Positions 20,411 through 31,160 are shown, counted from the first letter of the stretch. The stretch is DNA of 64,000 bases from Mesorhabditis belari (GCA_958450365.1 CAUEEP010000917.1:768001-832000); one strand, 5' to 3'. Numbers and translations are program-made. Notes: generated from the letters alone by a model not told the origin.

Positions 20411-21573
20411 TTGTAGCCGCTTACGAAATTCAGCCGCTAACGAATGATTCGTTAACGGCTAGCCGATTACGAATCATTTGTTAACGGCTAGCCGATTACG
20501 AATGAAATTTTTTTCGCTAGCCGTGTACAATTTGTAATCGGCTTCTGCGAACATGGCTCGATTTTTGTTTTTGATTTCAAACTATTTATGCAAAACGCAA
20601 ATCAGCAAACTAATCACAACAAGTGAAATAAAATTTACAACATTTAAGGTGTATAACATATTAACGTTTATAACATAATAACGTTTATAGCAAACAAAAC
20701 ATCAGCTAAAATGCATGCGGAACCGATTGAAGATCAATTAAGTCGACTTGGCAGCGTTCATTTCGCTCCTTCGTTATGATCGGCTTCACAGCAACTCATT
20801 TTTTGGCGTCCCCTTCTTTAATTCACATTCCGGGCAAAGTTTGATAAAAATCTCGAGTATTCCCTTTGAGATCCCGTGATAATCTCCTCGCAGTTCTTTC
20901 TACATCAGATCCTGGCCGGCGTGTCCTAGTCTTTTGTGAGTTGACGTCAAAACATCGAAGAGTTCCTCTTTCTTGACGACTCGTTTTGGTTGTTCGTTCT
21001 CTCCTTTGTCTCCATGATTGTAGAGTATCATTGATTGCTCATTACATTGAATCGAGTAACGACCTGCCCAATACGCCTCTTCTGTCGTTCGCTTCCTTTT
21101 CTCGCTTTCACTTTCACTTGACATTGTTGTCAATCTCTTCACAATTTCATCGTATTTTTTCGTCGTTAGTATATGCATTCGCTTTTTCAAGACTTGATAC
21201 GCGTCAAATTGGTTGAGAAACGAATTCATTCTGAAAAAAAACAAATGATTATGTATAATAAAACCAAAGAATAATAAAAAAAGCAGAAAGAAAATGAATC
21301 CAAAATCTCTGATAACAATGGGGAGAAGTCCTCCCGGAGGACCCAATTTCAGCAAAGGGGCATTTTGACAACTTTTAATAACTCGCCTCAAAATCAATTT
21401 TTTTTCAAGCCGATTACAAAGATTTCGTACACATCTAGTCAAAAAAATTTCATTCGTAATCGGCTAGCCGCTAACGAATCATTCGTTAACGGCTAGCGAA
21501 AAATTTCATTCGTTAGCGGCTAGCCGTTAACGAATCATTCGTTAGCGGCTGAATTTCGTCAGCGGCTACGACA
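20411..21573 (-). mobile_element. Integrase-like DNA element with palindrome-rich ends, 1.16 kb
   Basis: The ends are long inverted repeats made of shorter palindromes: GTAGCCGCTTACGAAATTC, then AACGAATGATTCGTTA and GGCTAGCCG repeated. TATATA is duplicated at both edges (20405-20410 and 21574-21579), and four unfilled copies of the target exist (near 3760, 28860, 39700 and 51885). A 6-bp duplication with an integrase-type protein would suit the IS3EU group; that assignment is inference. Confidence 0.8.
20715..21229 (-). pseudogene. Integrase-like protein remnant (H2C2 zinc finger and start of catalytic core)
   Basis: From the MNSFLNQF start at 21229, directly after a TTTTTTTTCAG acceptor, the frame is open to 20900. 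It ends in STHKRLGHAGQDLM, the His-His half of an H2C2 integrase zinc finger. After a stop at 20900-20902 the same phase continues with GISKGILEIF and CPECELKKG (the Cys-Cys half). A later frame near 20795-20715 reads VKPIITKERN…QVDLIDLQ, matching the segment with the first catalytic Asp of KRBA2/SCAND3-type integrases. The rest of the core is absent, so the element cannot mobilise itself. Confidence 0.7.
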
Positions 21574-21900
21574 TATATAACAATAATACTAGAACTACGG
21601 CTAACAACTAAAGAACTACTGCGCTTTAAGCTACCGTAAAACCTTCTTGGTTCCCGGTAGGCACTGTTGGGATCAAGATTCATCATTCGATCGGAAAAAC
21701 TTGTTACCAAAGCTACGCCAAACCTCAATGACGACTTCTGTTGGCCAGAATTGTTTAAAGAGTTTTAGTGGACTTGTGGTTTCTTCTGTCGTTTCAGCTG
21801 TCTCCTCCAATCCACCGTCAACCACTTTTTTCTCGAACCACAAATGAAAATTTCTCCAAGGATCTTGAAAGAAAGTCTTTTCATTCTTTTCGTCCATTTG
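21574..21900 (-). other. Module E left part with conserved 74-codon ORF
   Basis: The minus-strand ORF 21897-21673 reads MDEKNEKTFFQDPWRNFHLW, then EKKVVDGGLEETAETTEE, LFKQFWPTEVVIEVWRSFGN and ends RSNDES. The copy at 51.6-51.8 kb keeps LFKQVWPTEVVIEVWRSFGN; the one at 3516 has lost the frame. 45480-45586 keeps the MDEKHEKTLF start next to module B, so B and E may once have been one gene. Function unknown. Confidence 0.35.
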
Positions 21901-22330
21901 GAGGTATGGACAGTCGAACAGTAACAGAACAATATAAAAAGATTTTCGAAAAGATTCCCTCCAGGAAAAGCTAGCGTAATCCCGATGTCTTCTAACAAGG
22001 GAATGATCAGAAGTGGCCGTGAAATTTCCGCATCAAAATGAGGTGCAAACACAAGTCGAATACAGTGATCACGATGGTGCTCTCGGATTTTGCCAAGAAA
22101 CCCCAGTTTTCGAGAAAATACGTTACAAGTTTGGGCATCCAATGAATGTATTCCAAACTGTATCATTCTGAAAAGTTTATCTAAAGTGTTCGGCTGGTCC
22201 AGCAGATCTACCTGGTTAGGAAGAGCCCGCCTGTTCTCAAGCGAGCTCCTCGTCACCAAGGCAGATCCCCAAGAAGAAATGATCCAGGGCACCCGATTGA
22301 TTCAATCGAGCGCTGAGGGTTAAGGCCGTT
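21901..22330 (-). other. Module B copy 3 (longest open frame, 175 codons with extension)
   Basis: The ORF 22292-21765 starts MPWIISSWGS and enters the B core at RALPNQVDLLDQ. It keeps RMIQFGIHSLDAQTC, HFDAEISRPLLIIPLLEDIG and LAFPGGN, then runs on out of the E frame. The segment 22000-22860 is inverted relative to 29220-30070, which has the same order of B, spacer and F-box fragment. Confidence 0.4.
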
Positions 22331-22639
22331 AGCGGCTGTGTTGTACCACGTTGTTGTCTTAATAGAAAACCATTAATGAGACTAATTACTATCAGAAAGA
22401 GGCTTTTATGTCTGTTTTTTACGATTTCATACTAAAATTATCCATCCTTCAGTCTAGATTTAATCGATTTCTTTATTCTCCAAATTATATCCTATTTCTA
22501 TCGAAACCCTTTGAAAACGAACTCTGTGCGACTTTGTAGATCTCACAATAAGCTACAGTAACTTGGAGTCAGATGGCTGGAGTCGGATTGCTGGAGTCGG
22601 ATCGCGAGCCAGGCCAGGCAAGATCAGACTACTCGTATA
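22331..22639. repeat. Spacer of the B / F-box fragment inverted pair
   Basis: Matches 29460-29700 in reverse complement (CAGAAAGAGGCTTTTATG; AATCGATTTCTTTATTCTCC). It ends in two direct CTGGAGTCGGAT words and GCGAGCCAGGCCAGGC. I see no gene. Confidence 0.55.
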
Positions 22640-22860
22640 AGCATCTGAATTACCTTTTTTTAGTTTCACGGAGAAATCAGATATTTTTAACATTGACTCG
22701 AGGAGGGATTGTGTCTACATGTTTGGATCATACACATACACGGATGATATAGATTCCCGAATCACAAAATTTTTCACCTTCTACGTTCATCCCCCATCGG
22801 AAAAGATTTTTTTTTCAGTTTTGAGAGTTTTATACAGTTTTAGTGCTTTTGTTGTGTGAT
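22640..22860 (+). pseudogene. F-box family 3' fragment
   Basis: The fragment covers about the last 60 residues of the family: FTEKSDIF, NIDSRRDCVYMFGSYTYTDD, then a tail KFFTFYVHPP. The RR of IFRRN is deleted. It joins a TTTTTTTAG tract that replaces the upstream codons. The same version is found at 29223-29450 (-) and 39115-39345 (+). Confidence 0.7.
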
Positions 22861-23186
22861 GATCCTATCGATTAGATAATGGGCACCGCTACATTGTCAT
22901 TCATTTCATCTAATTCATCTATTTTCGATATTGCCCATGCAACTGGAGCAGAAGTTGACAAGGATCAATCTTTGTTTCGATGTATGATTGTTATTTGTTT
23001 CGTCTAAATAAAACTTTATAAATAGCCGAAAAAAAGTGAAATAAAAAAGTTAGCCAAAATAATTGGAATGGGATACACATCGACTGGACATCGGAGGGAT
23101 TTCAGCGTTGAAATTGAAAGAGGCTCAAGAAGCGATTCCTGTTCCCGAGAAAATCAACTCGTTTGAGGAAATTGAGGTTTAGAAGA
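22861..23186 (+). repeat. F-box 3' tail and K/E exon end
   Basis: The usual tail is present (ATTGCCCATGCAACTGGAGC, AATAAA near 23008-23013, GGAATGGGATACACATCGA). 23105-23182 then reads the end of the K/E exon (LKEAQEAIPVPEKINSFEEI). No complete gene. Confidence 0.5.
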
Positions 23187-23510
23187 AGTTTTGATTTTTG
23201 TAGAGATTTCACTTCTAGATCTTGTAGTTGACATTGAAAAAGATTCAATTGTTAGAAACAAGCAATCAGGTCACTGATAAGGCCACGGGGTTTCGAAACC
23301 AGATAAGGCTAAAATTATTAAAACGGGTTTAGCAAGTGGATCCATGGCTGGTTTTGAATTAGAGTAAAGCCGGCAAGATCAGAAGTCAAATTACGATCTG
23401 GCTTTTGGAAAGTTCACCAGAATGCATTTTGTTTTGCATTTTGCAAATTGCCATTGCGAGGTTTGCGCAATTTTGTAATTTTTGTAACTTTACGAGTCTA
23501 AATCTAAGTC
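23187..23510. repeat. Module H copy 3
   Basis: Near-full copy of 2941-3260, cut at CTAAATCTAAGTCTAG where the minisatellite begins. Confidence 0.6.
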
Positions 23511-23763
23511 TAGTTCCAATTAGGTTGAAACGCATCGGAACCGAATAGGAATCAAATGTGAACCTAATCGGAGCCGGATCGGAACCGAATAGGAGCCGAA
23601 TGAGAACCTAATTGAACACCAGATGAGAACCTAATCGGAACTTATGCGGAACCGAATAAGAACCGAACGAGAACCTATTCCGAATAGGAACCGAATAAGA
23701 ACTAAATGTGAACCTAATTGGAACCTAATCGAAACCTATGCGGAACTGAATCGGAACCAGGGT
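23511..23763 (+). repeat. 11-bp minisatellite, copy 2
   Basis: About 20 units of the GGAACCGAATN type with 11-base spacing and some 12-base units. The array ends GGAACCAGGGTGATCAGGG. Confidence 0.85.
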
Positions 23764-24800
23764 GATCAGGGAAAAGTTGCTGAGATCGCTGGGCCCTGAG
23801 CCCGGAGATTTGACAACTGATCTATCTCATCTATCTCATGACCAAATCCTTAACGCTTATCAACTCACGATGAGTCTTGGCAATCGAATTATAGTCAGCG
23901 ATGAGGTCAACGTAGTGGACGAGCGCGTTGGTGGTGTTTCCTCTGCAGCATCTGTTCAGTCCATCAAATTTGCATTTTCCCCTATCATTTTAATAATTCA
24001 ACTCCACCGAAGATCAAATTTAATCGACTTCAAAATCAATCGCAATTCCGCCTAGATGTAGGCTTGTTGCTTGAGGAGAATCTCTTGCATTCACACCCGC
24101 ATTCGCACACTGAGGCTCGGATCTAAACTCTACTGTAAAGCAGTGCCATGGGACTCTAGCAATCTACTGGCAATCTACTAGCAATCTACTGTAACAATAT
24201 GAGCACTGTAGTCCATCCAGGAGTCAAAATAATCGACTTTTGCATAATTTTGCTGTCTAGAGACAAGCCTTGTCGTGATGAAGAGCAACGTCGACATACA
24301 AGTTGCACGGATTTCGGTGGGGAACTGAAAATTCCCCATAAACGAAGCTTTAGCTGTTACAGGAGGATTTGAAAATCATCAGATGGATTACGGTAGTAAA
24401 GCTACGAAAAAGGTAAAGATTTCCCGCTTTTCCTAGGGATTTTTCTTTTGCTCTGTAGATGGCTCAAAAAAAGATATTTGGCTTTAAATTTGTCGGTCCC
24501 CGGGATCGGCGAATCGATTGGCGCTATTCATTTTGTTTGTTATTCATTCTATTGGCACTGCCAATTCTCATCTTCAATCTCAAACAAGAAACTCCAACTA
24601 TTAGGTTGATGCAAAAGAAAGATCGGGAAAGAAAAAATCTGGTCCATGGTCTATTTTTTGTTCTAAATGTTCTATTGTTTTTAATCTAGAAATCTTCTTT
24701 GATTTTCTTTTGTCTATTTGTACTCTTGGATAATTACTTTATTTTTACGCTTTTTCGAGTCGAATTCGAAGCCGGCAGATCTGCCTCGGAGAGTCAAACG
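23764..24800 (+). repeat. Module C copy 2 (best preserved)
   Basis: An ORF of 97 codons starts at 23762 (HLSHDQILNAYQLTMSLGNR, then DEVNVVDERVGGVSSAASV). A second open stretch runs from ATGAGC near 24199 to the TGA near 24370 (PCRDEEQRRHTSCTDFGGEL), followed by an AAAAAG/GTAAAG donor-like site (24408-24416). A CTCTGTAG acceptor (24451-24458) precedes the ORF at 24459. The signals fit three exons of a decayed gene, but no copy is intact. Confidence 0.45.
24459..24689 (+). other. Module C small ORF with one membrane segment (76 codons)
   Basis: The ORF begins directly after a CTCTGTAG acceptor: MAQKKIFGFKFVGPRDRRID, then a hydrophobic run YSFCLLFILLALPILIFNL (about residues 25-43), a basic stretch LMQKKDRERKN, and a second hydrophobic tail FFVLNVLLFLI. 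It could be a single- or double-pass membrane peptide. The copies at 58745-58476 (-), about 10190-9990 (-) and 34150-33990 (-) have frame damage. Family unknown. Confidence 0.35.
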
Positions 24801-26566
24801 CTCAAAACTCCATCTTTTCCGATTGCGGTTGAACGTAGAAAGCGAAGAATTGGGGGAATTGGGGTTTTACCCACTACAACATCAAATAAATAATTTGCCT
24901 TTGACGACAAATTTCTAGAAAAAGCTACTTTCATTCATAATCGGCTATGACATTTAGATTGTTGGGTGACATCCAGTTTGCAAAGATGTGAAAAGATAAA
25001 AAAAAACAATTACAATTTCTCAAAAACCAGAGAATCGGAGTTTAAAGCTTCTAGAGGAAATTCTAAACATTCTATCTCTAGATAATTCCGCCTGATAAGA
25101 ATCCTCAACCACGATAGGAACGACCCTGAAAAATTTCAACTTCGTGCTACCCAAACGCGTCAAAAAACATTCGAGTTTCCTCTTCAAAGCAAGAAAGGAA
25201 AATGCAAAAATCGCCGTATCTCCGGCTCCAAACCATTGGCAAAACTTTTCTTTCTTTTTATAGCCATTGGCAAATCTATTATTATCCATTGGCAAGAGAG
25301 TGTTTCGCCAGCTAGCTGAGTATCTTCAGGAAAAAGATATTCAGCTAATGATTTTGTAAAAAAGGCGCCAAATTTTCGGAACAATCATTCATCCTACAAG
25401 CTCCTCCCGAGTCGGTGCCTATTGTTTTGTAACTTGATCCTGTTTTTGCTATTTATAACAAAAACCTCTTACCAACCTGTATATGTTTTTTTGCAGAGAT
25501 GATGCTGCTGACCCACCGTATTTCGGGTACAACGCGAGCTTAGCCAGGACACGCCGGCCACTCCACCCCACTATATTCTATTCCACTATCGCCCATCACT
25601 CCTCGCCCATATCAACCGAATCGCAGAAGTTTGTGAGTTTATTTTGGGGGGTTTTGATCTAAATGCTTTTGCTTTTGTGAAGCTTTCTAAAATGGCCTGT
25701 AGGTGTTTTGTCGTTTCATTTTCCTTTTGTTTAGCTTCAAGTAGTAGCATCATTTTATACCTTTGATATTTATCTTGATCTCGGGCAAACAAAGACGTCG
25801 AGTTTAGTTAAATCTTACCTGATCAACGGCTTCTCAAACTCTCCATTTTAAGTGACAGTGCTGAGCTTGTGTAGGCGAGTGTATCGGAGCCGTGTAGAAC
25901 CTCAATTCCGTTAGTACTGAAGATAGGCTTTGATTGATAGAATAATGAAACTCCCTGATGCTAAACAAAATGAAGTTAACGTGGCCCCCTTTTCTTTTGA
26001 ATTCGAAAGGATAAAGTTGCAGTTTGAATTTTGTTAATTTTTGACCAAAAAAAGATTGAATTCTGCCCTTTTCCGGAAAAGTAAATTCCTTTAAGTTAAA
26101 AATGTGTAGATTACTTGCCTATAGGGAACTCAAAGCAAAATAAAGCGGTGCAGGAGCAAAAAAAGGTGGACAGAAGCATAAGCATTTAGATCATCAACAC
26201 AAAAACAAACTCACGAACTTCTGCGATTCGACGTTTAGCCTGATATGGTCGATATTGTAGTGGAGGGAAGTGATCGGGGTATCGTGGCTGAGCTCGCGTT
26301 GTACCACGTTGTTGTCTCTATAGAAAACCATTAATGAGACTAATTACACTCACATCGAATAGCGTGAGCGGGAGTTTCTTTTCGCTTTTCACATTTTTTG
26401 TGTTCTACTGTCAAAAATTAAACAACTTATTTTTCGAACTCATAGATGGCCTAAAATGGTTTTTTTACTGACTTTATAGCTCGGGGTTGAAATTTTTCAT
26501 GTTCCTTCTGATTATAGTCTTATAAGATAAGCGGAGTTATCCAGAGGTTGTTGAGAATCTTGTCCA
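24801..26566 (-). repeat. Module F copy 4, upstream of F-box locus 4
   Basis: Inverted relative to copies 2, 3 and 6-8. The third part lies at 24890-25430, the acceptor TTTTTTGCAG and exon-like stretch at 25490-25640, the damaged conserved ORF at 25792-25586, and the other inverted arm at 26200-26310. 24790-24870 is an F-box C-terminal scrap (CCATCTTTTCCGATTGCGG) joined to module C. No supported gene. Confidence 0.55.
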
Positions 26567-26656
26567 CAGGGTGCGTCATAAATACTCATAATCACTCCGA
26601 GGGTCTAGCTCAGTCAAATGATCACCGATTTTCACAAACAATTATGACACACCCTG
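26567..26656. mobile_element. Internally deleted 90-bp MITE upstream of F-box locus 4
   Basis: The ends CAGGGTGCGTCATAA and TTATGACACACCCTG remain, but about 300 bases of interior are gone, including the inner inverted pair. The identical deletion is at 41908-41997. Confidence 0.8.
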
Positions 26657-26739
26657 TAAAAGCTTTTAATTCTAATTGCCGACTTGGTTTTGGAAATCTA
26701 ATTGTTTTTTGATTTACAGGTCGACGGATGCCAAGCAAA

Positions 26740-27777
26740 ATGTCGCTTGAAATGCGAGAGTTGACATCATTCCCCATGCAGAAGCTATGCTATGACCTAG
26801 AGCTGGAGGTTTTGGAGCAAATGAAGCCGGAAGATACAATGGAACTGGTCAAGGTGAATGCAGGATTTCGATCGATTCTGCGGCGAGCACCCTGGCTAGT
26901 GTTTGGGCGTCACGTTCACCTGATCTACTCTCTTGATGATTGGATTTGGATCTATCATCGTCCCCATGACTCCTGCCTCAGACTTGATGTCGCTCTCCAC
27001 TTTCCATTGTTCAAACGAATCCACTCGTGTGACCTCTTTCTCGTTCGATCGACCAAAACGATGGACCAAAACGCTGCGATTCTGACTCACATGAAGTCTG
27101 TGAAACATTTGAACCTCTCTGTGGACACGAACGAGTCGTTGCTGAAATTTCTTGAGAATTTCCACTCGGTGATTGGAGAATGCGCGGATATTAAAGTGGA
27201 CTTTGATTTGTTGAAAGAAAATCAAGTGATCGGCGAACGTTTCGAGGATTTCATCGCAAATCAGATGAATGACTGCGAAAAAGTCCGTTTTTGGGGTGAT
27301 TCCGCTGCTGCGTTTCACTTCTACTACGCTGCTTTTGCCAAGACTTCGATAAAATTCTTGGAAATCCGTGGAATATACTGGGGCGATGATGGGTTTGAAA
27401 AGGTCGTGCAATCAATCTTAGAAAAAGGAATCCCAAGCAAGAATTTGAAAGCGGCTTTCTATGTGAATGGCTCTGATTCTCAGGAGAGGGATTGCCGAAT
27501 CGTCGATTTTCTTTCGCGATTCCCTGGAATGAAGCGTTTAGACGGGGAGAATCACCAAAAAGTCACCAAAATCGCGAATGAAATCTGGGATAAGCGTTTG
27601 AATTACCATTTTGAGTTCACAGAGAAATCAGACATTTTTCGACGAAATATTGACTCGAGGAAGGATTGTGTCTACATGTTTGGATCATACACATACACGG
27701 AGGATGGTATTTATTCCGGAACCACGGAATTTTTCGCTTTCTACATTCATCCGCCATCGGAAAAGATGGAGTTTTGA
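26740..27777 (+). CDS. F-box-like family protein, locus 4 (345 aa)
   Basis: Intact single exon. MSLEMREL at 26740 aligns with the family start; an in-frame ATG at 26728 (MPSK) arises from one base change in the 5' leader and would add four residues. TTTACAG ends at 26719. The F-box occupies residues 11-48 with EDTMELVKVNAGFRSIL, and the substitution L-to-R in ILRRAPW is specific to this pair. FYYAAFAKTSIKFLEIRGIY, IVDFLSRFPGMKR and the C-terminal DCVYMFGSYTYTED and FFAFYIHPPSEKMEF blocks are present. Poly(A) signal AATAAA is at 27966-27971. Its mirror copy (40788-41824) is frameshifted, so this may be the only working member of the pair. Confidence 0.8.
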   Translation: MSLEMRELTSFPMQKLCYDLELEVLEQMKPEDTMELVKVNAGFRSILRRAPWLVFGRHVHLIYSLDDWIWIYHRPHDSCLRLDVALHFPLFKRIHSCDLFLVRSTKTMDQNAAILTHMKSVKHLNLSVDTNESLLKFLENFHSVIGECADIKVDFDLLKENQVIGERFEDFIANQMNDCEKVRFWGDSAAAFHFYYAAFAKTSIKFLEIRGIYWGDDGFEKVVQSILEKGIPSKNLKAAFYVNGSDSQERDCRIVDFLSRFPGMKRLDGENHQKVTKIANEIWDKRLNYHFEFTEKSDIFRRNIDSRKDCVYMFGSYTYTEDGIYSGTTEFFAFYIHPPSEKMEF

Positions 27778-28599
27778 GAGTTTTTTATCGGGTTTTATAA
27801 AGTTTTGGTGCTTTTTTTGTGTCATGGTCATTTTGTCATTGATTTCATCCAATTGATCCATTTTCGATATTGCCTATGCAACTGGAGCAGAAGTTGACAA
27901 GGATTAATCTTGTTTCTATGTATGATTATTATTTGTCAAGGATCTATTATTTGTTTCGTATAAAAAATAAAGCTTGATAAATATCCGAAAAGGGAAATAA
28001 AAAAGTTAGCCAGAGTAATTGGGATGGCTTACACATCGATTAAAGAGATTGTTATGTTTTCTGAACTCCTTGTACTCGTGGTTTCCGGGCACTTCAAACG
28101 GATGGTCAGCCTTTGAACGCCGATAACTTGGTCAGGAAATGTTTTTTTTTTGAAAGTTTTTAGAAAATAGTGACAGGGAAGATATAAAGGCGGGGCCACA
28201 AAATCAAAATCCCCGATTCATTTCTAATATTGCAAAGATTTTACAAATTTTTTCTTTTCCATGGATAGTTTTTTAGAAAATCGCTGTCATTCTTTGAAAA
28301 ATTGATGATCTTTTAGCTTTTCGGAAAGTTTATTCAAATCAATATTTAGAGAAAGACCAAAATTTCGCGTTTCTTCGTGATTTAGCTTATTCTTGTCGAG
28401 TTTCCGGTCGTTCTACTGTCATTCTGTAATGATATCATTATTCTAGACCAGTTTCGAGACTTTCCACCAAATTGGATGCATTTAAATCCTCTGCTTACTA
28501 GATTTGACCAAAAAAGCTTCATTATGGACGCTTCAGAAAGTATGGAAGAAATTTGAACTTAAAGCAAAGCTTGTCAAATCGGCTTAAGAAATGAAATTC
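27778..28599. repeat. F-box locus 4 tail and module E tail
   Basis: The tail carries AATAAA at 27966 and the ACACATCGATTAAAGAGATTG block, then the E tail in reverse complement (28190-28560: GGCGGGGCCACAAAATC, CCCCGATTCATTTC). Here the E tail has no Tc1 insertion. No gene. Confidence 0.55.
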
Positions 28600-28905
28600 C
28601 AGTATTTACTGGTTATTGAAAGTTTTCTGATGAAGTTAAGATGAAAAATACACGCGTTCTACGGTCGTTTATTCGATTTGCTTCAAGAAAAAGCCAAAAA
28701 CCTACCTGATGTAAACCGCGAAACCAATCTTGAGGCGATTTCTTGAGAAAATAACCCCCCACCACTACGGCTCTAGATAGTCTCTAGCACGACCGTTTTC
28801 GGCACCAAATAGGACTCTCGACCCTGGAAAATGGGCAGATCTTTTACGCATGATAATCTATATAACGCTACAGTAATACTAGATCGGGAACAGGAATCGT
28901 TTCTT
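28600..28905 (-). repeat. Module E copy in the left arm
   Basis: Reverse complement of about 3740-4060. It gives the intact, unfilled sequence CTATATAACGCTACAG at the site used by the integrase-like element at 20411. Confidence 0.65.
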
Positions 28906-29459
28906 CAGCCTCTTTCATTTTCAACGCTGCAATCCCTCCGATGTCCAATCGATGTGTATCCCATTACAATTATTTTGGCTAACTTTTTTATTTTACTTTT
29001 TTCTTGGCTATTTATAAAGCTTTATTTTTTATGAGAAACAAATAATACATCCTTGTCAAATAATAATCATACATCGAAACAAAGAGTCATCCTTATCAAG
29101 TTCTGCTCCAGTTGCATCGGCAATATCGAAAATGGATCAATTGGATGAAATCAATGACAATGTGGCCATGACACAACAAAAGCACTAAAACTGTATAAAA
29201 CCCGATAAAAAACTCTCAAAACTCAAAAACAAAATCTTTTCCGATGGGGATGAACGTAGAAGGTGAAAAATTTTGTGATTCGGGAATCTATATCATCCGT
29301 GTATGTGTATGATCCAAACATGTAGACACAATCCCTCCTCGAGTCAATGTTAAAAATATCTGATTTCTCCGTGAAACTAAAAAGGTAATTCAGATGCTTA
29401 TACGAGTAGTCTGATCTTGCCTGGCCTGGCTCGCGATCCGACTCCAGCAATCCGACTCC
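28906..29459 (-). pseudogene. F-box family 3' fragment and tail, left arm
   Basis: 29223-29450 on the minus strand encodes the family C-terminus (NIDSRRDCVYMFGSYTYTDD, then ITKFFTFYVHP). 28906-29200 is its tail with TTTATT near 29022. It is the mirror of 39106-39660. Confidence 0.65.
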
Positions 29460-29780
29460 AGCGATCTGACTCCAAGTTACTGTAGCCTATTGTGAGATCT
29501 ACAAAGTCGTACAGAGTTCGTTTTCAAAGGGTTTCGATAAAAATAGGATATAATTTGGAGAATAAAGAAATCGATTAAATCTAGACTTAAGGATAGCTAA
29601 TTTTAGTGGAAAATCGTAAAAGCCGGGCATAAAAGCCTCTTTCTGAAAGTAATTAGTCTCATTAATGGTTTTCTATTACGACAGGAACGTGGTTCAACAC
29701 AGGCGCTAAGGGCCTTAACCCTCGGCGCTCGATTGAATCAATCGGGTGCCCAGGATCATTTCTTCTTGAGGATCTGCCCT
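29460..29780. repeat. Spacer shared with 22331-22600 (inverted)
   Basis: Begins with CTCCAGCAATCCGACTCCAG and includes GATTGAATCAATCGGGTGCC. Same content as the 22.3-kb segment, opposite strand. The arm match to 39.1 kb stops at its start. Confidence 0.5.
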
Positions 29781-30130
29781 GGTGAAAAGGAGCTCGCTTG
29801 AGGACAGGCGGGCTCTTCCTAACCAGGTAGATCTGCTGGACCAGCTGAACACTCTAGATAGACTTTCCAGAATGATACAGTTTGGAATACATTTATTAGA
29901 TGCCCAAACTTGTAACGCATTTTCTCGAAAACTAGGGTTTCTTGGCAAAATCCGAGAGCACCATCGTGATCACCGTATTCGACTCGTGTTTGCACCTCAT
30001 TTTGATATCACGGTCACTTCTGATCATTCCCTTGTTAGAGGACATCGGGATTACGCTAGCTTTTCCTGAATCTTTTCGAAAACGGGATTACGGTAACTTC
30101 CTAAAGGGAATCTTGGAGAGTCATTCAGAA
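29781..30130 (+). other. Module B copy 4
   Basis: The ORF 29782-30069 contains RALPNQVDLLDQLNTLDRL, RMIQFGIHLLDAQTC and FSRKLGFLGKIREHHRDHRI. A deletion around 30006 (GATATCACGGTC instead of GATGCCGAAATGTCACGGTC) shifts the end out of frame. Confidence 0.4.
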
Positions 30131-31160
30131 GCCACAGTTAGCCTTTGAGAGCCTTCATCGAGCCAGTTGCAGATCAATGGAGACATTTTGTCGAACAAGC
30201 TACATTTGGGGGGATCTTAAGGACGGATGAATCGTCTTTCCTCGAAATTTGACGGTAACAAGTTGGATCAGCTATAGAATGTCTATTATTCTATCGAAAA
30301 AGCTTCAGGAAAATCCTTTAAAACACAGGGACAAAGGCATGCAAAGGTTGAACTACGGTCTCGTTTTCTCCATCTCATATGGTCTCGTTTTCTCCATCAA
30401 CTCTAAAACCAAAACCTAAGCCTGTAAGCAGGGGCTAAAAAGTAACTAATCCAAAGCCATACTGGTTACTTCTTTGCTATTTGTTCATACATATTGTTCT
30501 GTTACTGTTCGACTGTTCAAAGATTTCATACCTTCAAACGGACGAAAATAATGAAAAGACTCTCTTTCGAGATCTTTCGAGAAATTTACATTTTCAATCA
30601 ATCCAATGATCGTTTTTCGCAAAATGAATTGATAAAATACGATAGATTTTCCAAAAAAAAATAATTACAATTTCTAAAAAAAGTGATTGTTTAAAAAATT
30701 TGCTGAAAATCGCGATTGTTTAATAGAAAATAGGCTGAATTTGTTCCAATTTTGTGTAAATTTGATCTTTTAGCTCTGGAAATTTTTTCAGAGTTTGAAG
30801 ATCAATGAGTTTTGCGAAGCAAGGAGAACCCGAAAAATGTCTGAGAAACAGTATTCTCGTATTACTTTAATGAATACTGTAATGATTTCATTATTCCAAC
30901 TAGGGAAGGCTGTTAACCTATCGTGGCTTTTTGGACTCGGGAAATAGCCTCTATGATGCCGTTTTGTCACGCTGATTCCGAATCTGCAATTAGTTTTTGC
31001 CAGCGACAATTTTTTTGAGCTTTTCAGGTAATGGCAATATCGAAAATGGATGGATTGGATGAAATCAATGACAATGTGACCATGACACAACAAAAGCACT
31101 AAAACTGTATAAAACCCTATCAAAATTTCAGCCTCCTCCAATGCAACCGTCACCACATCG
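30131..31160. repeat. Module B tail and joined fragments
   Basis: 30131-30470 is the B tail (GAGCCAGTTGCAGATCAATGG, GGACGGATGAATCGTC) found also at 31860-32160 (-), 36263-36540 and 53130-53280. 30470-30790 resembles 45460-45720. 31020-31130 is an F-box tail scrap. No gene. Confidence 0.45.

Larger units (their letters stand above)
26413..29459. repeat. Left arm of a 3.05-kb near-identical inverted repeat
   Basis: Reverse complement of 39106-42152. The arm contains the deleted MITE, F-box locus 4, its tail, part of module E and an F-box 3' fragment. The length differences I found are in homopolymers: 5 against 4 T at about 27296, 10 against 9 T at 28142, 6 against 5 C near 28756, and 5 against 7 A near 29379. 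A few substitutions exist. Confidence 0.9.

Noticed and set aside
26896..27411. Long antisense ORFs opposite F-box genes (171-179 codons here and at 41129, 37834, 54319)
   Set aside because: They are shadows created by codon use on the sense strand and appear at the same place in every family copy.
30788..31156. 122-codon minus ORF
   Set aside because: It runs across several unrelated repeat joints and includes reverse-strand F-box tail; not found open elsewhere.
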